Below are positions 24,275 to 33,495 of a DNA stretch of 64,000 nucleotides, piece after piece (the stretch's first letter is position 1; every line of letters begins with the position of its first letter). The DNA is from Acetomicrobium hydrogeniformans ATCC BAA-1850 (GTDB lineage Bacteria; Synergistota; Synergistia; Synergistales; Acetomicrobiaceae). The position numbers and the translations under genes are program-made. The DNA lies in assembly GCF_000160455.2 (NCBI RefSeq), contig NZ_ACJX03000001.1:62001-126000 (forward strand), in the 5' to 3' direction. The notes below the pieces were generated by a model. That model searched no databases and was not told the origin of the DNA. It saw only the letters and a list, made by a program, of their open reading frames with translations.

Positions 24275-25009
24275 ATGAAAAAATGTTTATTTTATCTGTC
24301 GGTTATCGCTTTGGCTTTGTTCGTATCGGTAGCTCCTGTCTCTGCCAAGACTTACGTTGTAGGCACGAGCGCCGGGTTTCCTCCTTTTGAGTACATCCAA
24401 GAGGGCAAAATCGTTGGCTTTGACGTCGATCTCATGAAGGCCATTGCAGAAAGCCAGGGCTTCGAGGTCGAGTTTCAAGACATCAGCTTCGACTCCCTCA
24501 TCCCGGGGCTTAACGCAGGCACTATCGACATCGTGGCGGCAGGAATGACCATCACCGAGGAGAGGGCCAAAGTAGTAGATTTCACCGAGCCTTACTACTC
24601 GGCAAACCAGGCTCTGCTGGTCAAAGAAGGCAGCGGCAATACCTTAACGGTCCTTTTCGGCAATCACAATATCGCCGTCCAGACGGGCACCACAGGCGAC
24701 CTCTGGGTCGAGGAAAATTTGGAAAAGACGGGGATTTTAACGGGCAAGGTTACGCGCTTTGACACCTTCGTGCTCGCCATTCAGGACCTGATCAACGGAA
24801 ACGTCGACGGCGTGGTCCTCGATACTCCCGTCGCCAAAAGGTACGCGGCCGAAAAGCCCGTCGTCATGGTGGCGGAAATAATCACGGGCGAACAATACGG
24901 CCTTGCCGTGGCCAAAGGCAACAAGGAGCTCCTCGAAAAGCTGAACAAGGGGCTTGAGGAAGTAAAGACGAGCGGCAAGATGGACGAGCTTTTAAAGAAG
25001 TACTTTTAG
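24275..25009 (+). CDS. Polar amino acid ABC transporter, substrate-binding protein
   Basis: A 244-residue family 3 extracellular solute-binding protein. It begins with a signal peptide (KKCLFYLSVIALALF, then SVAPVSA-KTY as cleavage site). Seen: GTSAGFPPFEY, GFDVDLMKAIAE (family signature), LNAGTIDIVAAGMTIT and VDGVVLDTPVA. ATG 24275 is chosen because GGGAGG lies eight bases upstream and the signal peptide starts there. It is followed by permease, ATPase and second permease, then the regulator and urocanate hydratase, which suggests histidine or another amino acid as substrate. Confidence 0.9.
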   Translation: MKKCLFYLSVIALALFVSVAPVSAKTYVVGTSAGFPPFEYIQEGKIVGFDVDLMKAIAESQGFEVEFQDISFDSLIPGLNAGTIDIVAAGMTITEERAKVVDFTEPYYSANQALLVKEGSGNTLTVLFGNHNIAVQTGTTGDLWVEENLEKTGILTGKVTRFDTFVLAIQDLINGNVDGVVLDTPVAKRYAAEKPVVMVAEIITGEQYGLAVAKGNKELLEKLNKGLEEVKTSGKMDELLKKYF

Positions 25010-25039
25010 CCTTTATTAGCGAATAAATGAGGGATTTCC

Positions 25040-25705
25040 TTGCTTGATGCTCTTGTTTTAATACAAAAGTCCCTCCCAACTCTGTTGGAAGGGACTTTTG
25101 TAACGATAAAACTAACCATATTGATTGTGGCCATGGGGCTTGTTTTGGGCTTAATTTTGGCCTTTTGTCAGACCTATGGAAGCAAGACCCTTCGCATTGT
25201 GGTGGCCGTCTACGACAGGATCTTCAGGAGCATACCGGAGCTCGTTCTGCTGCTTTTAGTCTTTTACGGCATGCCGGGCATCGGTTTGAGGTTGAGCCCC
25301 TTTTACGCAGCCGTGGTCGCCCTGGGGCTTCGTGCCGCCGCCTACATGGGCCAAATCTTCAGAGGAAGTTTCATGTCCGTAGGCTCGGACCAGCTGACTG
25401 CCGCCTACTCCCTCGGCATGAGCGAATACAAAGCCTTCATTTACGTCATCTTCCCCCAGGCGATGAGGGCCTTCATCCCGCCCTTCGCAAACGAGTACGC
25501 TATCATATTAAAAGACACTTCTTTAGCTTACGCCATAGGCGTAGTAGAGCTCCTTAGACAAGGACAATACATAATCACGGTGGAATACGAACCGCTGCCC
25601 ATCTTCCTCGCCATCGCAGGCATCTACTTCGTCTTGACCTTCGGCGTGGCGAGGCTCTTAAAAAAGCTCGAAAACAAACTTAAGATCCCCGGGATAGGAG
25701 TGTAA
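25040..25705 (+). CDS. Polar amino acid ABC transporter, permease 1
   Basis: A 221-residue HisM/GlnP-type permease with five hydrophobic segments. Seen: the EAA-loop [20 protein letters not shown] (family form EAA-G, contact with the ATPase) and [18 protein letters not shown]. Start TTG 25040 follows GAGGGA by five bases. Codons 8-21 contain a strong hairpin (separate entry). It forms the membrane pore together with permease 2. Confidence 0.88.
   Translation: MLDALVLIQKSLPTLLEGTFVTIKLTILIVAMGLVLGLILAFCQTYGSKTLRIVVAVYDRIFRSIPELVLLLLVFYGMPGIGLRLSPFYAAVVALGLRAAAYMGQIFRGSFMSVGSDQLTAAYSLGMSEYKAFIYVIFPQAMRAFIPPFANEYAIILKDTSLAYAIGVVELLRQGQYIITVEYEPLPIFLAIAGIYFVLTFGVARLLKKLENKLKIPGIGV
25063..25101 (+). 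promoter_or_regulatory. Strong hairpin inside the start of permease 1
   Basis: CAAAAGTCCCTCCCAAC pairs with GTTGGAAGGGACTTTTG in 16 of 17 positions around a TCT loop. It lies within the coding sequence just after the binding-protein gene. A leaky terminator or 3' protection signal that raises binding protein over permease is a likely role. Confidence 0.7.
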
Positions 25706-25715
25706 AGAGGTCAAA

Positions 25716-26474
25716 ATGGCAGGTAAACCGCTTCTTAGAGTCGTAAACGTAAAAAAGAGGTTCGGGGACAAGATCGTCCTCGACGGGGTTTCCTTTACGC
25801 TGAACAAAGGCGAGACAAAGGTAATCATAGGTCCCAGCGGCACCGGAAAGAGCACCTTGCTTAAGTCCGTAAACCGCCTCGTCGTCCCCGATGAGGGCGA
25901 GATATGGCTCGAGGACAAGGAAATCATAAGGTGCAAGAACATAAACGCCGTGCGCCAGAAGATCGGCTACGTATTTCAGGATTTCGGGCTCTTTCACCAC
26001 CTGACGGCTTTGGAAAACGTCATGATCGGCCTAACCAAAGTGAAAAAGATGCCCAAAAAAGAAGCCATGGAAAAGGCCCGTTACGAGCTGAACAGGGTCG
26101 GACTAACGGGAATAGAAGACCTTTATCCCGCCCAGCTTTCGGGAGGGCAAAAACAGCGCGTCGCCATAGCCAGGGCGCTCGCCATGGAGCCGAAACTGAT
26201 GCTTTTCGACGAACCGACGTCAGCACTTGACCCGGAACTGATTGGAGAGGTGCTGGCCGTCATGAAAGAGCTTGCCGAATCGAAGATGACGATGCTCGTC
26301 GTAACCCATGAGATGGGCTTTGCCCGCTCCGTCTCCGACGAGATTATTTTCATAGAAAAGGGCAAAATAGTCGAGCAGGCCCCTCCGGAAAAGATGTTCA
26401 GGGAGCCCGAGCATCAGCGAACGAGGGAATTTCTCTTTAAGCTAAAGGATCTTTATGGGGAAGGCGGCGAATAG
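25716..26474 (+). CDS. Polar amino acid ABC transporter, ATP-binding protein
   Basis: A 252-residue ABC ATPase. Seen: Walker [10 protein letters not shown] (about 40-48), Q-loop [18 protein letters not shown], signature [15 protein letters not shown], Walker [13 protein letters not shown] and switch His in VTHEMGFA. It powers the two permeases. It begins 10 bp after permease 1 and ends 3 bp before permease 2. The protein fits HisP/GlnQ in length. Confidence 0.92.
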   Translation: MAGKPLLRVVNVKKRFGDKIVLDGVSFTLNKGETKVIIGPSGTGKSTLLKSVNRLVVPDEGEIWLEDKEIIRCKNINAVRQKIGYVFQDFGLFHHLTALENVMIGLTKVKKMPKKEAMEKARYELNRVGLTGIEDLYPAQLSGGQKQRVAIARALAMEPKLMLFDEPTSALDPELIGEVLAVMKELAESKMTMLVVTHEMGFARSVSDEIIFIEKGKIVEQAPPEKMFREPEHQRTREFLFKLKDLYGEGGE

Positions 26475-26477
26475 ACC

Positions 26478-27176
26478 GTGCTTGAATTTTTAAGGCAATT
26501 CCTGATCGTTGACATCTTCATCTCCAACTTCGGCACGTTAATGAAGGGCCTTGCCTTCACCTTTGAGCTTGCTATCGTCGCCATGTTTTTCGGCACAATA
26601 CTTGGGGTTTTGCTTGCCCTGGGTCGAAGCTTCGGCAATAGACTTCTCTCCTGGTTATGCACAGCTTACGTTGAGCTGATCAGGGGCACTCCTCTTTTAG
26701 CACAGCTTTTCATACTTTACTTCGCTCTCCCGCCTTACGGCATCAGGTTATCTGCCGTATCCGTGGCCTTTTTGGGCTTCATCCTCAACTCGGCAGCCTA
26801 CCAGGCCGAGTACACTCGCGGATCCATCGAGGCCGTTGGCGAAGACCAATTCAAGGCAGCCTACTCCCTCGGCATGGGCAAATGGCAGACCATATTTTAC
26901 GTAGTCCTTCCCCAGGCCATTCGCTGGTCCATCCCGGCCTGGATGAACGAATTCATATATCTTTTAAAGTGCACCTCCATCGCCTACATAATAGGCGCAC
27001 CCGACCTTCTGACCCAGGGGAAGTTCATAGCAAGCAGAAACTACCAGTTCTTCAGGGTCTACCTCATCGTAGCAATCATTTATCTTGTGATAGTGCTTGC
27101 AGCCACCTGGATCGTCGGCAAAATAGAACAAAAGGTCCAAATCCCCGGCTTCGGTTACGACAAGGCAAGGCGCTAA
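26478..27176 (+). CDS. Polar amino acid ABC transporter, permease 2
   Basis: A 232-residue HisQ/GlnP-type permease. Seen: GTLMKGLAFTFELAIVAMFF, IRGTPLLAQLFILYFALPP and the EAA-loop AAYSLGMGKWQTIFYVVLPQ. Start GTG 26478 lies 3 bp after the ATPase stop; GGGGAAGGCGG at the ATPase end serves as ribosome site. Last gene of the transporter; a weak stem followed by a T-rich tract at 27207-27252 may terminate the operon before the regulator's own promoter. Confidence 0.88.
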   Translation: MLEFLRQFLIVDIFISNFGTLMKGLAFTFELAIVAMFFGTILGVLLALGRSFGNRLLSWLCTAYVELIRGTPLLAQLFILYFALPPYGIRLSAVSVAFLGFILNSAAYQAEYTRGSIEAVGEDQFKAAYSLGMGKWQTIFYVVLPQAIRWSIPAWMNEFIYLLKCTSIAYIIGAPDLLTQGKFIASRNYQFFRVYLIVAIIYLVIVLAATWIVGKIEQKVQIPGFGYDKARR

Positions 27177-27253
27177 CCTTTTTTTCGCCAAAATTTATAC
27201 GCTGTAAGCCCTTAGAGCTTTTAAAGGCTTTTAGGGGTTTTCTTCTTTTTCAA

Positions 27254-27307
27254 TTGACATATGAAAGAATATTTTATATCTTATATATATGTGGGACAGT
27301 ATGTCCC
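27254..27307 (+). promoter_or_regulatory. Promoter and palindromic operator in front of the IclR gene
   Basis: TTGACA (27254-27259) with TATCTT 17 bp later (27277-27282) is a plausible promoter. Immediately downstream lies a perfect inverted repeat GGGACA-GTA-TGTCCC (27293-27307), 18 bp before the IclR start. Its position suggests repression or autoregulation by the IclR protein. Confidence 0.6.
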
Positions 27308-27325
27308 GTTTTTTGGGAGGAGAAG

Positions 27326-28063
27326 ATGGCAGAGAGATCTTTCAAGGCCGATACCGTCGGAAAAGTAACTGCTGTGATGGAGCTTTTGTGTTCCTCCGAT
27401 GGCACCTACAGCTTAAGGGAGATAGAAAGCCTGACGGGGATCCCGAAAAGCACCCTCCATCGTCTGTTGAAATCCCTGGAAAGGGAAGAGTGGGTTTACG
27501 CCGATTCCGAGACGGAACGATACCGCCCGGGCGTGAGGTTTTTTCTCCTTCACAACGAAAGGCTCTTCCACCAGGCTCTGATCAACACATCCTCTCCCGA
27601 AATGGAGCGCCTCGTCCGTGAAACGGAGAAGACCGCCATCTTAAGCGTCCTGGAGGGTTCGGTTGGGCTATGTATACACCATGTTGAACCCTCAAGCCCC
27701 GTAAAATACGTAGCCCATCGTGGAATGACCATACCCTTGCACGTAAGCGCCACGGGAAAGGTGCTTCTCGCCTTCAGCCCCAAGGATCTGCAAGAACGAA
27801 TCATATCTTCATGCCTTCCTTCCGATGTCGATGCTCATCGCCTTATAAGTGAGCTTGAAAAGATCAAAAGCGACGGATTTGCCTACAGCAGAGAAGAATG
27901 GATAACCCACGCCGGCGATATAAGCGTACCTCTCTTCGATTCGAGGGGGACCTTCGTCGCCCAGCTGGGGCTGGCGGGGTTGGCCGCCAGCTTCGACGGC
28001 CGAGAAGAGGCCATCGTGCAGATGTTGAAAGAAGCCTCCCGCCGCATAGGATCAAAACTTTAA
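27326..28063 (+). CDS. IclR family transcriptional regulator
   Basis: A 245-residue IclR protein: winged helix at residues about 8-65 (LREIESLTGIPKSTLHRLL) and a C-terminal effector domain (LHVSATGKVLLAF, SREEWITHAGDISVPLFD). ATG 27326 is chosen because GGGAGG lies seven bases upstream; an open frame extending back to 26882 overlaps permease 2. The urocanate hydratase gene starts 65 bp after its stop, so it probably controls histidine/urocanate use and perhaps the ABC transporter. Confidence 0.9.
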   Translation: MAERSFKADTVGKVTAVMELLCSSDGTYSLREIESLTGIPKSTLHRLLKSLEREEWVYADSETERYRPGVRFFLLHNERLFHQALINTSSPEMERLVRETEKTAILSVLEGSVGLCIHHVEPSSPVKYVAHRGMTIPLHVSATGKVLLAFSPKDLQERIISSCLPSDVDAHRLISELEKIKSDGFAYSREEWITHAGDISVPLFDSRGTFVAQLGLAGLAASFDGREEAIVQMLKEASRRIGSKL

Positions 28064-28128
28064 GAAGAATTTATAAGTTTATAAAAGAAAGTCTTAAATA
28101 AAAAGTACGAAGAAGGAGGTAGTTTGAC

Positions 28129-30162
28129 GTGAAAGAGATAAACGAACTGAACGGTAAGGCGATGACCATCAAACTCGACCCCGAACTTCCCGAATACCCT
28201 CCCTTTGAACCAAACGTAAGGCGCGCTCCCAACAGAGGATTTACTCTAACCCAAAAGGAGGCGGAACTGGCGCTTAAAAACGCCCTTCGCTACGTCCCGG
28301 AGGAGCTTCACGAAAAGCTTGCGCCCGAGTTCATGGAAGAGCTCGTAACCCGAGGCCGCATCTACGGCTACCGCTTCAGGCCGAAGGGCCGCATCTGGGG
28401 ACGGCCCATCGACGAGTACAAGGGAAAATGCATCGAAGGAAAGGCCTTTCAGGTGATGATCGACAACAACCTCGATTTCGAAGTGGCTCTCTACCCTTAC
28501 GAGCTCGTCACCTACGGCGAGACGGGACAGGTATGCCAAAACTGGATGCAGTACAGGCTCATCAAAAAATATCTCGAAATCCTCGACAGAGAACACACCC
28601 TGGTCGTCATGTCGGGACACCCCTTGGGACTTTTCAAATCCCATCCCGAGGCACCGAGGGTAATCATCACCAACGGCCTGCTCGTGGGCATGTACGATGA
28701 CCAGCAAAACTGGCACAGAGGGATGCAGCTTGGCGTGACGAATTACGGCCAGATGACGGCAGGCGGCTGGATGTACATAGGGCCTCAGGGAATAGTTCAC
28801 GGCACGTACAACACCATTTTAAACGCCGGAAGGCTGCACCTCGGCCTCAAACCGGGCGAGGACATGCGGGGACATCTTTTCATATCTTCAGGACTGGGCG
28901 GCATGAGCGGCGCTCAGCCGAAGGCCTGCGAGATCGCGGGAGCCGTCGGCATCATCGCCGAAGTCGACCCCTCCAGGATCGAGACGCGAAGAAAACAAGG
29001 CTGGGTATCCTACGTCTCCTCCGACTTAGACGAGGTATTCCGCGTCGCCAACGAGCACCTCAAGAAGAAGGAGCCTATATCCATAGCTTACTACGGAAAC
29101 ATCGTCGATTTGCTCGAATACGCAGTGAAACTCGGCATAAAAGCGGAGCTCATATCCGACCAAACGTCATGTCATGCGGCCTACGACGGAGGCTACTGCC
29201 CCAAGGGGCTGACCTTTGAAGAGCGGACAAAGCTGCTGTCCGAAGACAGGGAAAAATTTAAACTACTTGTGAATAAGAGCCTGCGCAAGCACTTCGAGCT
29301 CATAAAGACCCTCGTCGACCGCGGGGCCTACTTTTTCGACTACGGCAATTCCTTCATGAAGGCCGTCTACGACGCAGGCGTGAAAGAAATTTGCAAAAAC
29401 GGCACCGACGAAAGGGAAGGCTTCATATTCCCCTCCTACGTGGAGGACATCATGGGGCCGCTCCTTTTCGATTACGGTTACGGACCTTTCAGATGGGTAT
29501 GTCTTTCGGGCAAAAGAGAAGATCTCCTCAAGACGGACAAGGCAGCCATGGAGTGCATCGACCCGGACCGCAGGCCACAGGACAGGGATAACTACATCTG
29601 GATAAGGGACGCCGACAAAAACAACCTCGTCGTAGGAACCCAGGCAAGAATTCTTTATGCCGACGCAGACCTTCGCCTTGCCATCGCCCGAAAGTTCAAC
29701 GAAATGGTGAGAAAGGGCGAAATAGGTCCCGTCATGCTTGGCAGAGACCACCACGATACGGGCGGCACGGACTCCCCCTTCAGGGAGACGGCAAACATCA
29801 AAGACGGAAGCAACATCACTGCCGACATGGCCGTGCAGTGCTATGCAGGAAACGCCGCCCGAGGTATGTCTCTTATCGCTCTTCATAACGGTGGCGGAGT
29901 CGGAATCGGCAAGGCCATAAATGGGGGCTTCGGCTTGGTATTAGACGGTAGCGAAGGGGTAGATAAGGTCATAGACAGGGCCCTATCCTGGGACGTATTG
30001 GTGGGAGTAGCGAGGCGATCCTGGGCCAGAAACGACGGTGCCATGGAAGTGGCCAGATCGGTCAACGAAAAATCCAAGGAAAACTACCACATCACCCTTC
30101 CCTACATTCCCAACGACACACTGGTCGCCAACACGGTCGCCGAAGCGTTGAAAAAGAATTAA
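28129..30162 (+). CDS. hutU: Urocanate hydratase
   Basis: A 677-residue urocanase, which converts urocanate to imidazolonepropionate in histidine breakdown using tightly bound NAD+. Seen: GQMTAGGWMYIGPQGIVHGT, LFISSGLGGMSGAQPKA (NAD-binding region), DQTSCHAAYDGGY and GRDHHDTGGTDSPFRET. It is longer than the about 555-residue Pseudomonas type and matches the long form found in many anaerobes. GTG 28129 is preceded by AAGGAGGT. Other hut genes are not in the window, so they must lie elsewhere. A terminator follows directly. Confidence 0.93.
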   Translation: MKEINELNGKAMTIKLDPELPEYPPFEPNVRRAPNRGFTLTQKEAELALKNALRYVPEELHEKLAPEFMEELVTRGRIYGYRFRPKGRIWGRPIDEYKGKCIEGKAFQVMIDNNLDFEVALYPYELVTYGETGQVCQNWMQYRLIKKYLEILDREHTLVVMSGHPLGLFKSHPEAPRVIITNGLLVGMYDDQQNWHRGMQLGVTNYGQMTAGGWMYIGPQGIVHGTYNTILNAGRLHLGLKPGEDMRGHLFISSGLGGMSGAQPKACEIAGAVGIIAEVDPSRIETRRKQGWVSYVSSDLDEVFRVANEHLKKKEPISIAYYGNIVDLLEYAVKLGIKAELISDQTSCHAAYDGGYCPKGLTFEERTKLLSEDREKFKLLVNKSLRKHFELIKTLVDRGAYFFDYGNSFMKAVYDAGVKEICKNGTDEREGFIFPSYVEDIMGPLLFDYGYGPFRWVCLSGKREDLLKTDKAAMECIDPDRRPQDRDNYIWIRDADKNNLVVGTQARILYADADLRLAIARKFNEMVRKGEIGPVMLGRDHHDTGGTDSPFRETANIKDGSNITADMAVQCYAGNAARGMSLIALHNGGGVGIGKAINGGFGLVLDGSEGVDKVIDRALSWDVLVGVARRSWARNDGAMEVARSVNEKSKENYHITLPYIPNDTLVANTVAEALKKN

Positions 30163-30175
30163 AAATTAAACAACA

Positions 30176-30206
30176 TAAGGCGGCTTTTAAAGCCGCCTTA
30201 TTTTTT
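30176..30206 (+). terminator. Rho-independent terminator after hutU
   Basis: AAGGCGGCTTT and AAAGCCGCCTT form an 11-bp stem followed by ATTTTTT. It may also serve the convergent YfcC gene. Confidence 0.88.
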
Positions 30207-30212
30207 ACGGAT

Positions 30213-31604
30213 CTAAAAGGGCCCGTACCCGACTAAATGGGCAATAATTACCATGGCCGTGCCTATTAAGTGCCAGAATATCATGAGAGGCCAGATGAAC
30301 TTAAACCACCTGTCGTAGGGAATTTTGGCCATGCCTAATGTGGCCATGAGCACGCCCGACGTGGGGATGATCTGATTGGTAAATCCGTCGCCGTACTGAT
30401 ATGCAAGCACCGCAGTCTGCCTTGTTACGCCTATGAGGTCGGCTATTGGGGCCATTATGGGCATCGTTGCCATGGCCTGCCCGCTTCCCGAGGGGATGAA
30501 GAAATTAATTACCGACTGAACCCAAAACATCCCCGCTGCGGACAAAGCTCCCGGTAAATGGGAAACCCAGTTGGCCAGAGCATATATAACGGTATCGATT
30601 ATCTGGCCTTCCGTCATCACGACCAATATGGCCCTGGCTATGCCCACTACGAGGGCACCAAAGGCAATGCTTTTGGTCCCGTCGGCGAAGGCCCTCCCGA
30701 TTGCGTTGGGAGTAAGACCTCCCACAAACCCGGAGATGACGCCCATGGCAAGAAATATGGTGGCAAGTTCCATTATGTAATACCCCTTCGCCATGACGCC
30801 GTATATCATATAGGCAAAAAACAGCACCACAACCAACAAAACCAACTTATGGGAAGAAGTAAGCTTGGTCGATTCGCTAGTATAATGGCCTGGAACCTCT
30901 TCGTCCTTAAAGAGGTCGTAGACGATGCTGCTTTTAGGGTCCTCTTTGACCTTTGAGGCATATCGCATCACATAGTAACAGGCCCCGAGGAAAAGCAGGG
31001 CGTAGCCTGCAACCCTGATCCCTATCCCAGAAAAAAGCGGAAGTTCGGCGATGCTTTGCGCTACCCCGACGGTGAAAGGATTCAGGATGCCGCCGGCAAA
31101 GCCAACGGCAGCACCGGTAGATATAATAGCCGTCCCGACTATGGGATCGAAGCCGACGGCCCTGGCCAAAGCAACGCCCATGGGAATGAAGACTATCGTC
31201 TCCTCTGCCATGCCAAAGGAAAGTCCTCCCAGGGAAAAGACGAACATGGTCGCGGGGATGAGAAGCTTTTCCCTTCCCTTTAATTGCAACACGACTTTCG
31301 ATATCCCTGCGTCAATAGCGCCCGTCGCCTGAATTATCGTAAAGGCCCCTCCGACGATGAAGATGAAAAATATCACCTCACCGGCAGCGATCATTCCCTT
31401 TGGAACGGATGCAAAGACATCGAAAAAGCCAACGGGAGTCGGTTCGACGTGGTGAAAGCTGTCGGGATCGACGAGCGTTCTTCCCGTCGCCTCGTCCCTA
31501 TACCTCTCAAACACCCCGGCAGGAACTACGTAAGTACCTACCGCCACCACGATAACGATCATAAACAAAAGCACATAAGTATGCGGTATGGCCAACTTTC
31601 GCAT
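30213..31604 (-). CDS. YfcC family (C4-dicarboxylate/basic amino acid) membrane carrier
   Basis: A 463-residue protein with about twelve hydrophobic segments. Seen: IPHTYVLLFMIVIVVAVGTY with VVPAGVFER at the N-terminus, FGMAEETIVFIPMGVALARA, GFAGGILNPFTVGVAQSIA and FFIPSGSGQAMATMPIMAP, all typical of YfcC/DcuC-related carriers. The family includes putative arginine/ornithine and dicarboxylate exchangers; the substrate is not fixed. ATG 31604 is preceded by AAAGGTGG. It stands alone between two terminators/IS elements. Confidence 0.85.
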   Translation of the reverse strand: MRKLAIPHTYVLLFMIVIVVAVGTYVVPAGVFERYRDEATGRTLVDPDSFHHVEPTPVGFFDVFASVPKGMIAAGEVIFFIFIVGGAFTIIQATGAIDAGISKVVLQLKGREKLLIPATMFVFSLGGLSFGMAEETIVFIPMGVALARAVGFDPIVGTAIISTGAAVGFAGGILNPFTVGVAQSIAELPLFSGIGIRVAGYALLFLGACYYVMRYASKVKEDPKSSIVYDLFKDEEVPGHYTSESTKLTSSHKLVLLVVVLFFAYMIYGVMAKGYYIMELATIFLAMGVISGFVGGLTPNAIGRAFADGTKSIAFGALVVGIARAILVVMTEGQIIDTVIYALANWVSHLPGALSAAGMFWVQSVINFFIPSGSGQAMATMPIMAPIADLIGVTRQTAVLAYQYGDGFTNQIIPTSGVLMATLGMAKIPYDRWFKFIWPLMIFWHLIGTAMVIIAHLVGYGPF

Positions 31605-31789
31605 TTTTAGCCACCTTTCTTTTCAAAAAGTCCGTAAATACGCTGTTTGTGATATTTACTAATTCTCTGGGCAGCTACACACCCCCTTTACAGCCCCTTC
31701 CCCCATTCATAGATTTTGTTAACATGTAGACTTTTTACCACGATCGCAAGGAAACTGTCAAGGCGCTCCTGGGGGTATAGGAGAACAAA

Positions 31790-33360
31790 GATCGCGTAAA
31801 ATATTTGTAGGAGATTTTCAGAGGTAAAAAGAAAGGGACCCCTCCTTTTGGTAGAATCTTTGTAGCACACAAAAACTCATAAAGGAGGGTCCCAACTTGA
31901 ACAAGGATATTTTACTACAAATAGCAATAAACTTCATCAAGGAGTTGCTTGAATTCTTCGGTGATTCCGAGGTCAGGACATTAGCGGAAATTGAAGACGA
32001 AATCTCTCGGATCATGAAGGCCTTCATCCGAGAACTGATAAAGGCTTACTTCGAGCTTGCAGATGAGGCCATATTAAAGGACAAAACATCTCGAAAGGAA
32101 AGAGGGTTAGTCGTAGAAAGGCGTGAGGACAAAAGAAGCGTTTATACCATCTTTGGGGATATATCTTTTAGCAGGACCTATTATTACGACAAAAAGCGAA
32201 ACGCGTACATCTACCCCCTGGACAAAGCATTAGGGTTGGATAAATACGAAAGGCTGACTGAAGCGGTGGCCATAAAGCTGGTAGAAACGGCAGGACAGGT
32301 ATCTTACGCCAAAAGCTCGATGAACGTAACTAATGGCGAGTTATCCAGGCAGACCGTCAAAAACAAGATACACAACCTAAACCTTGAGGCCTTGAAGACA
32401 AAAGTTCCTGAGAAAAGAAGCGTAAATGTATTACATATAGATGCGGATGAGGACCACGCATCGTTACAAGACGGCAGAAGCACGAATCTTCCTTTGATCT
32501 GCATATACGAGGGCACCTTTAAAGAGGGATCCAAAAACAGATGTATAAACCCCATATACATGAGCGGCTATGGAAAGGGCAGCGATGAGTTTTGGCTTGA
32601 GGTAACAGATAAGATATACGAGCTTTATGACCCGGAGGACATAAAGGGCATATACATCCATGGAGATGGTGCAAATTGGATAAAGGAAGGGATAAACTGG
32701 CTGCCCGAGTCAAAGCTGGTGCTGGATAAATTCCACCTAAATAAAGCAATCCTGGAAGCCACGGCAAGGCAGCCCGAAAAAAGACGTGATATATACAGGG
32801 CCATAAATACAAGTGACTTGAACTTGTTTAAGAAAATAACCACCGAGATGGCTAAATGTGCTTCAAGCGAGAGGGAAAGAAAGATGATCGCAGATTTTAG
32901 GAGATATATAACCAACAACTGGGGCTCCATTACCATTCGAAACGAAGAGGACTGCGGGAGCTCAAGTCCCGAGGGTCATATTAGCCACGTACTTTCCTCT
33001 AGGTTAAGTTCTAGGCCTATAGCATGGAGCCGCAAGGGCTTAAAGGCCATGTCTTCTTTGAGGGCTTACATCTGTAGCGGTGGCAAGGTGACGTCAGAAC
33101 AGATAAAGAAAAAAGACCAAAAAGGTGAGAATGCGGACAAAAGACACAAATTCACCTTGAACCTGGAGGAGATCTTAGGTCCCGTTATAAGTGAGCTTGG
33201 ATGCATAACGGTACTGAAAACGGGAAAGGTAACGCCCTTATACACGACCTTAAGGGGCATATGTCATGGCGGGTTTGATTTTTACCTAACCTAAAAGACG
33301 TTGCCCTTTAGGACACATGGGGAGTGGTTCCTAAAAATCCTACAAAAACTTGACGCGGTC
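31790..33360 (+). mobile_element. ISLre2-family insertion sequence, copy 2 (1571 bp)
   Basis: The left end begins GATCGCGTAAAATATTTG and the right end, read inward, GACCGCGTCAAGTTTTTG. A perfect 9-bp target duplication GAGAACAAA flanks it (31781-31789 and 33361-33369). It is more diverged from copies 1 and 3 than they are from each other. Insertion was immediately upstream of the tRNA-Val promoter, which remains intact. Confidence 0.93.
31897..33294 (+). CDS. UPF0236 family (ISLre2) transposase, copy 2
   Basis: A 465-residue full-length transposase, collinear with copies 1 and 3 but with many substitutions, such as RTYYYDKKRNAYIYPLDKAL in place of a DKSHDKYVYP stretch, and an extra three residues at the C-terminus (DFYLT). 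The acidic motifs VLHIDADEDHAS and IHGDGANWIKEG are kept. Start TTG 31897 with GGAGGG upstream. It appears intact. Confidence 0.92.
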   Translation: MNKDILLQIAINFIKELLEFFGDSEVRTLAEIEDEISRIMKAFIRELIKAYFELADEAILKDKTSRKERGLVVERREDKRSVYTIFGDISFSRTYYYDKKRNAYIYPLDKALGLDKYERLTEAVAIKLVETAGQVSYAKSSMNVTNGELSRQTVKNKIHNLNLEALKTKVPEKRSVNVLHIDADEDHASLQDGRSTNLPLICIYEGTFKEGSKNRCINPIYMSGYGKGSDEFWLEVTDKIYELYDPEDIKGIYIHGDGANWIKEGINWLPESKLVLDKFHLNKAILEATARQPEKRRDIYRAINTSDLNLFKKITTEMAKCASSERERKMIADFRRYITNNWGSITIRNEEDCGSSSPEGHISHVLSSRLSSRPIAWSRKGLKAMSSLRAYICSGGKVTSEQIKKKDQKGENADKRHKFTLNLEEILGPVISELGCITVLKTGKVTPLYTTLRGICHGGFDFYLT

Positions 33361-33376
33361 GAGAACAAACTTCTGC

Positions 33377-33405
33377 TTGCAGAATGCATAGGGGTGTTTT
33401 ATAAT
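33377..33405 (+). promoter_or_regulatory. Promoter of tRNA-Val
   Basis: TTGCAG (33377-33382) and a consensus TATAAT (33400-33405) are 17 bp apart, 12 bp before the tRNA. The IS target repeat ends only 7 bp upstream of the -35 box. Confidence 0.75.
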
Positions 33406-33417
33406 CGAATACGCAGT

Positions 33418-33492
33418 GGGCGACTAGCTCAGCGGGAGAGCGCTTCCCTCACACGGAAGAGGTCACAGGTTCGAAACCTGTGTCGCCCACCA
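33418..33492 (+). tRNA. tRNA-Val (anticodon CAC)
   Basis: Acceptor stem GGGCGAC/GTCGCCC, D-arm CTAGCTCAGCGGGAGAGC, anticodon stem-loop CTTCC-CTCACAC-GGAAG giving anticodon CAC, T-arm CACAGG-TTCGAAA-CCTGTG, discriminator A and encoded CCA (33490-33492). All arms pair. A degenerate copy lies at 48.56-48.65 kb. Confidence 0.95.
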
Positions 33493-33495
33493 TTT

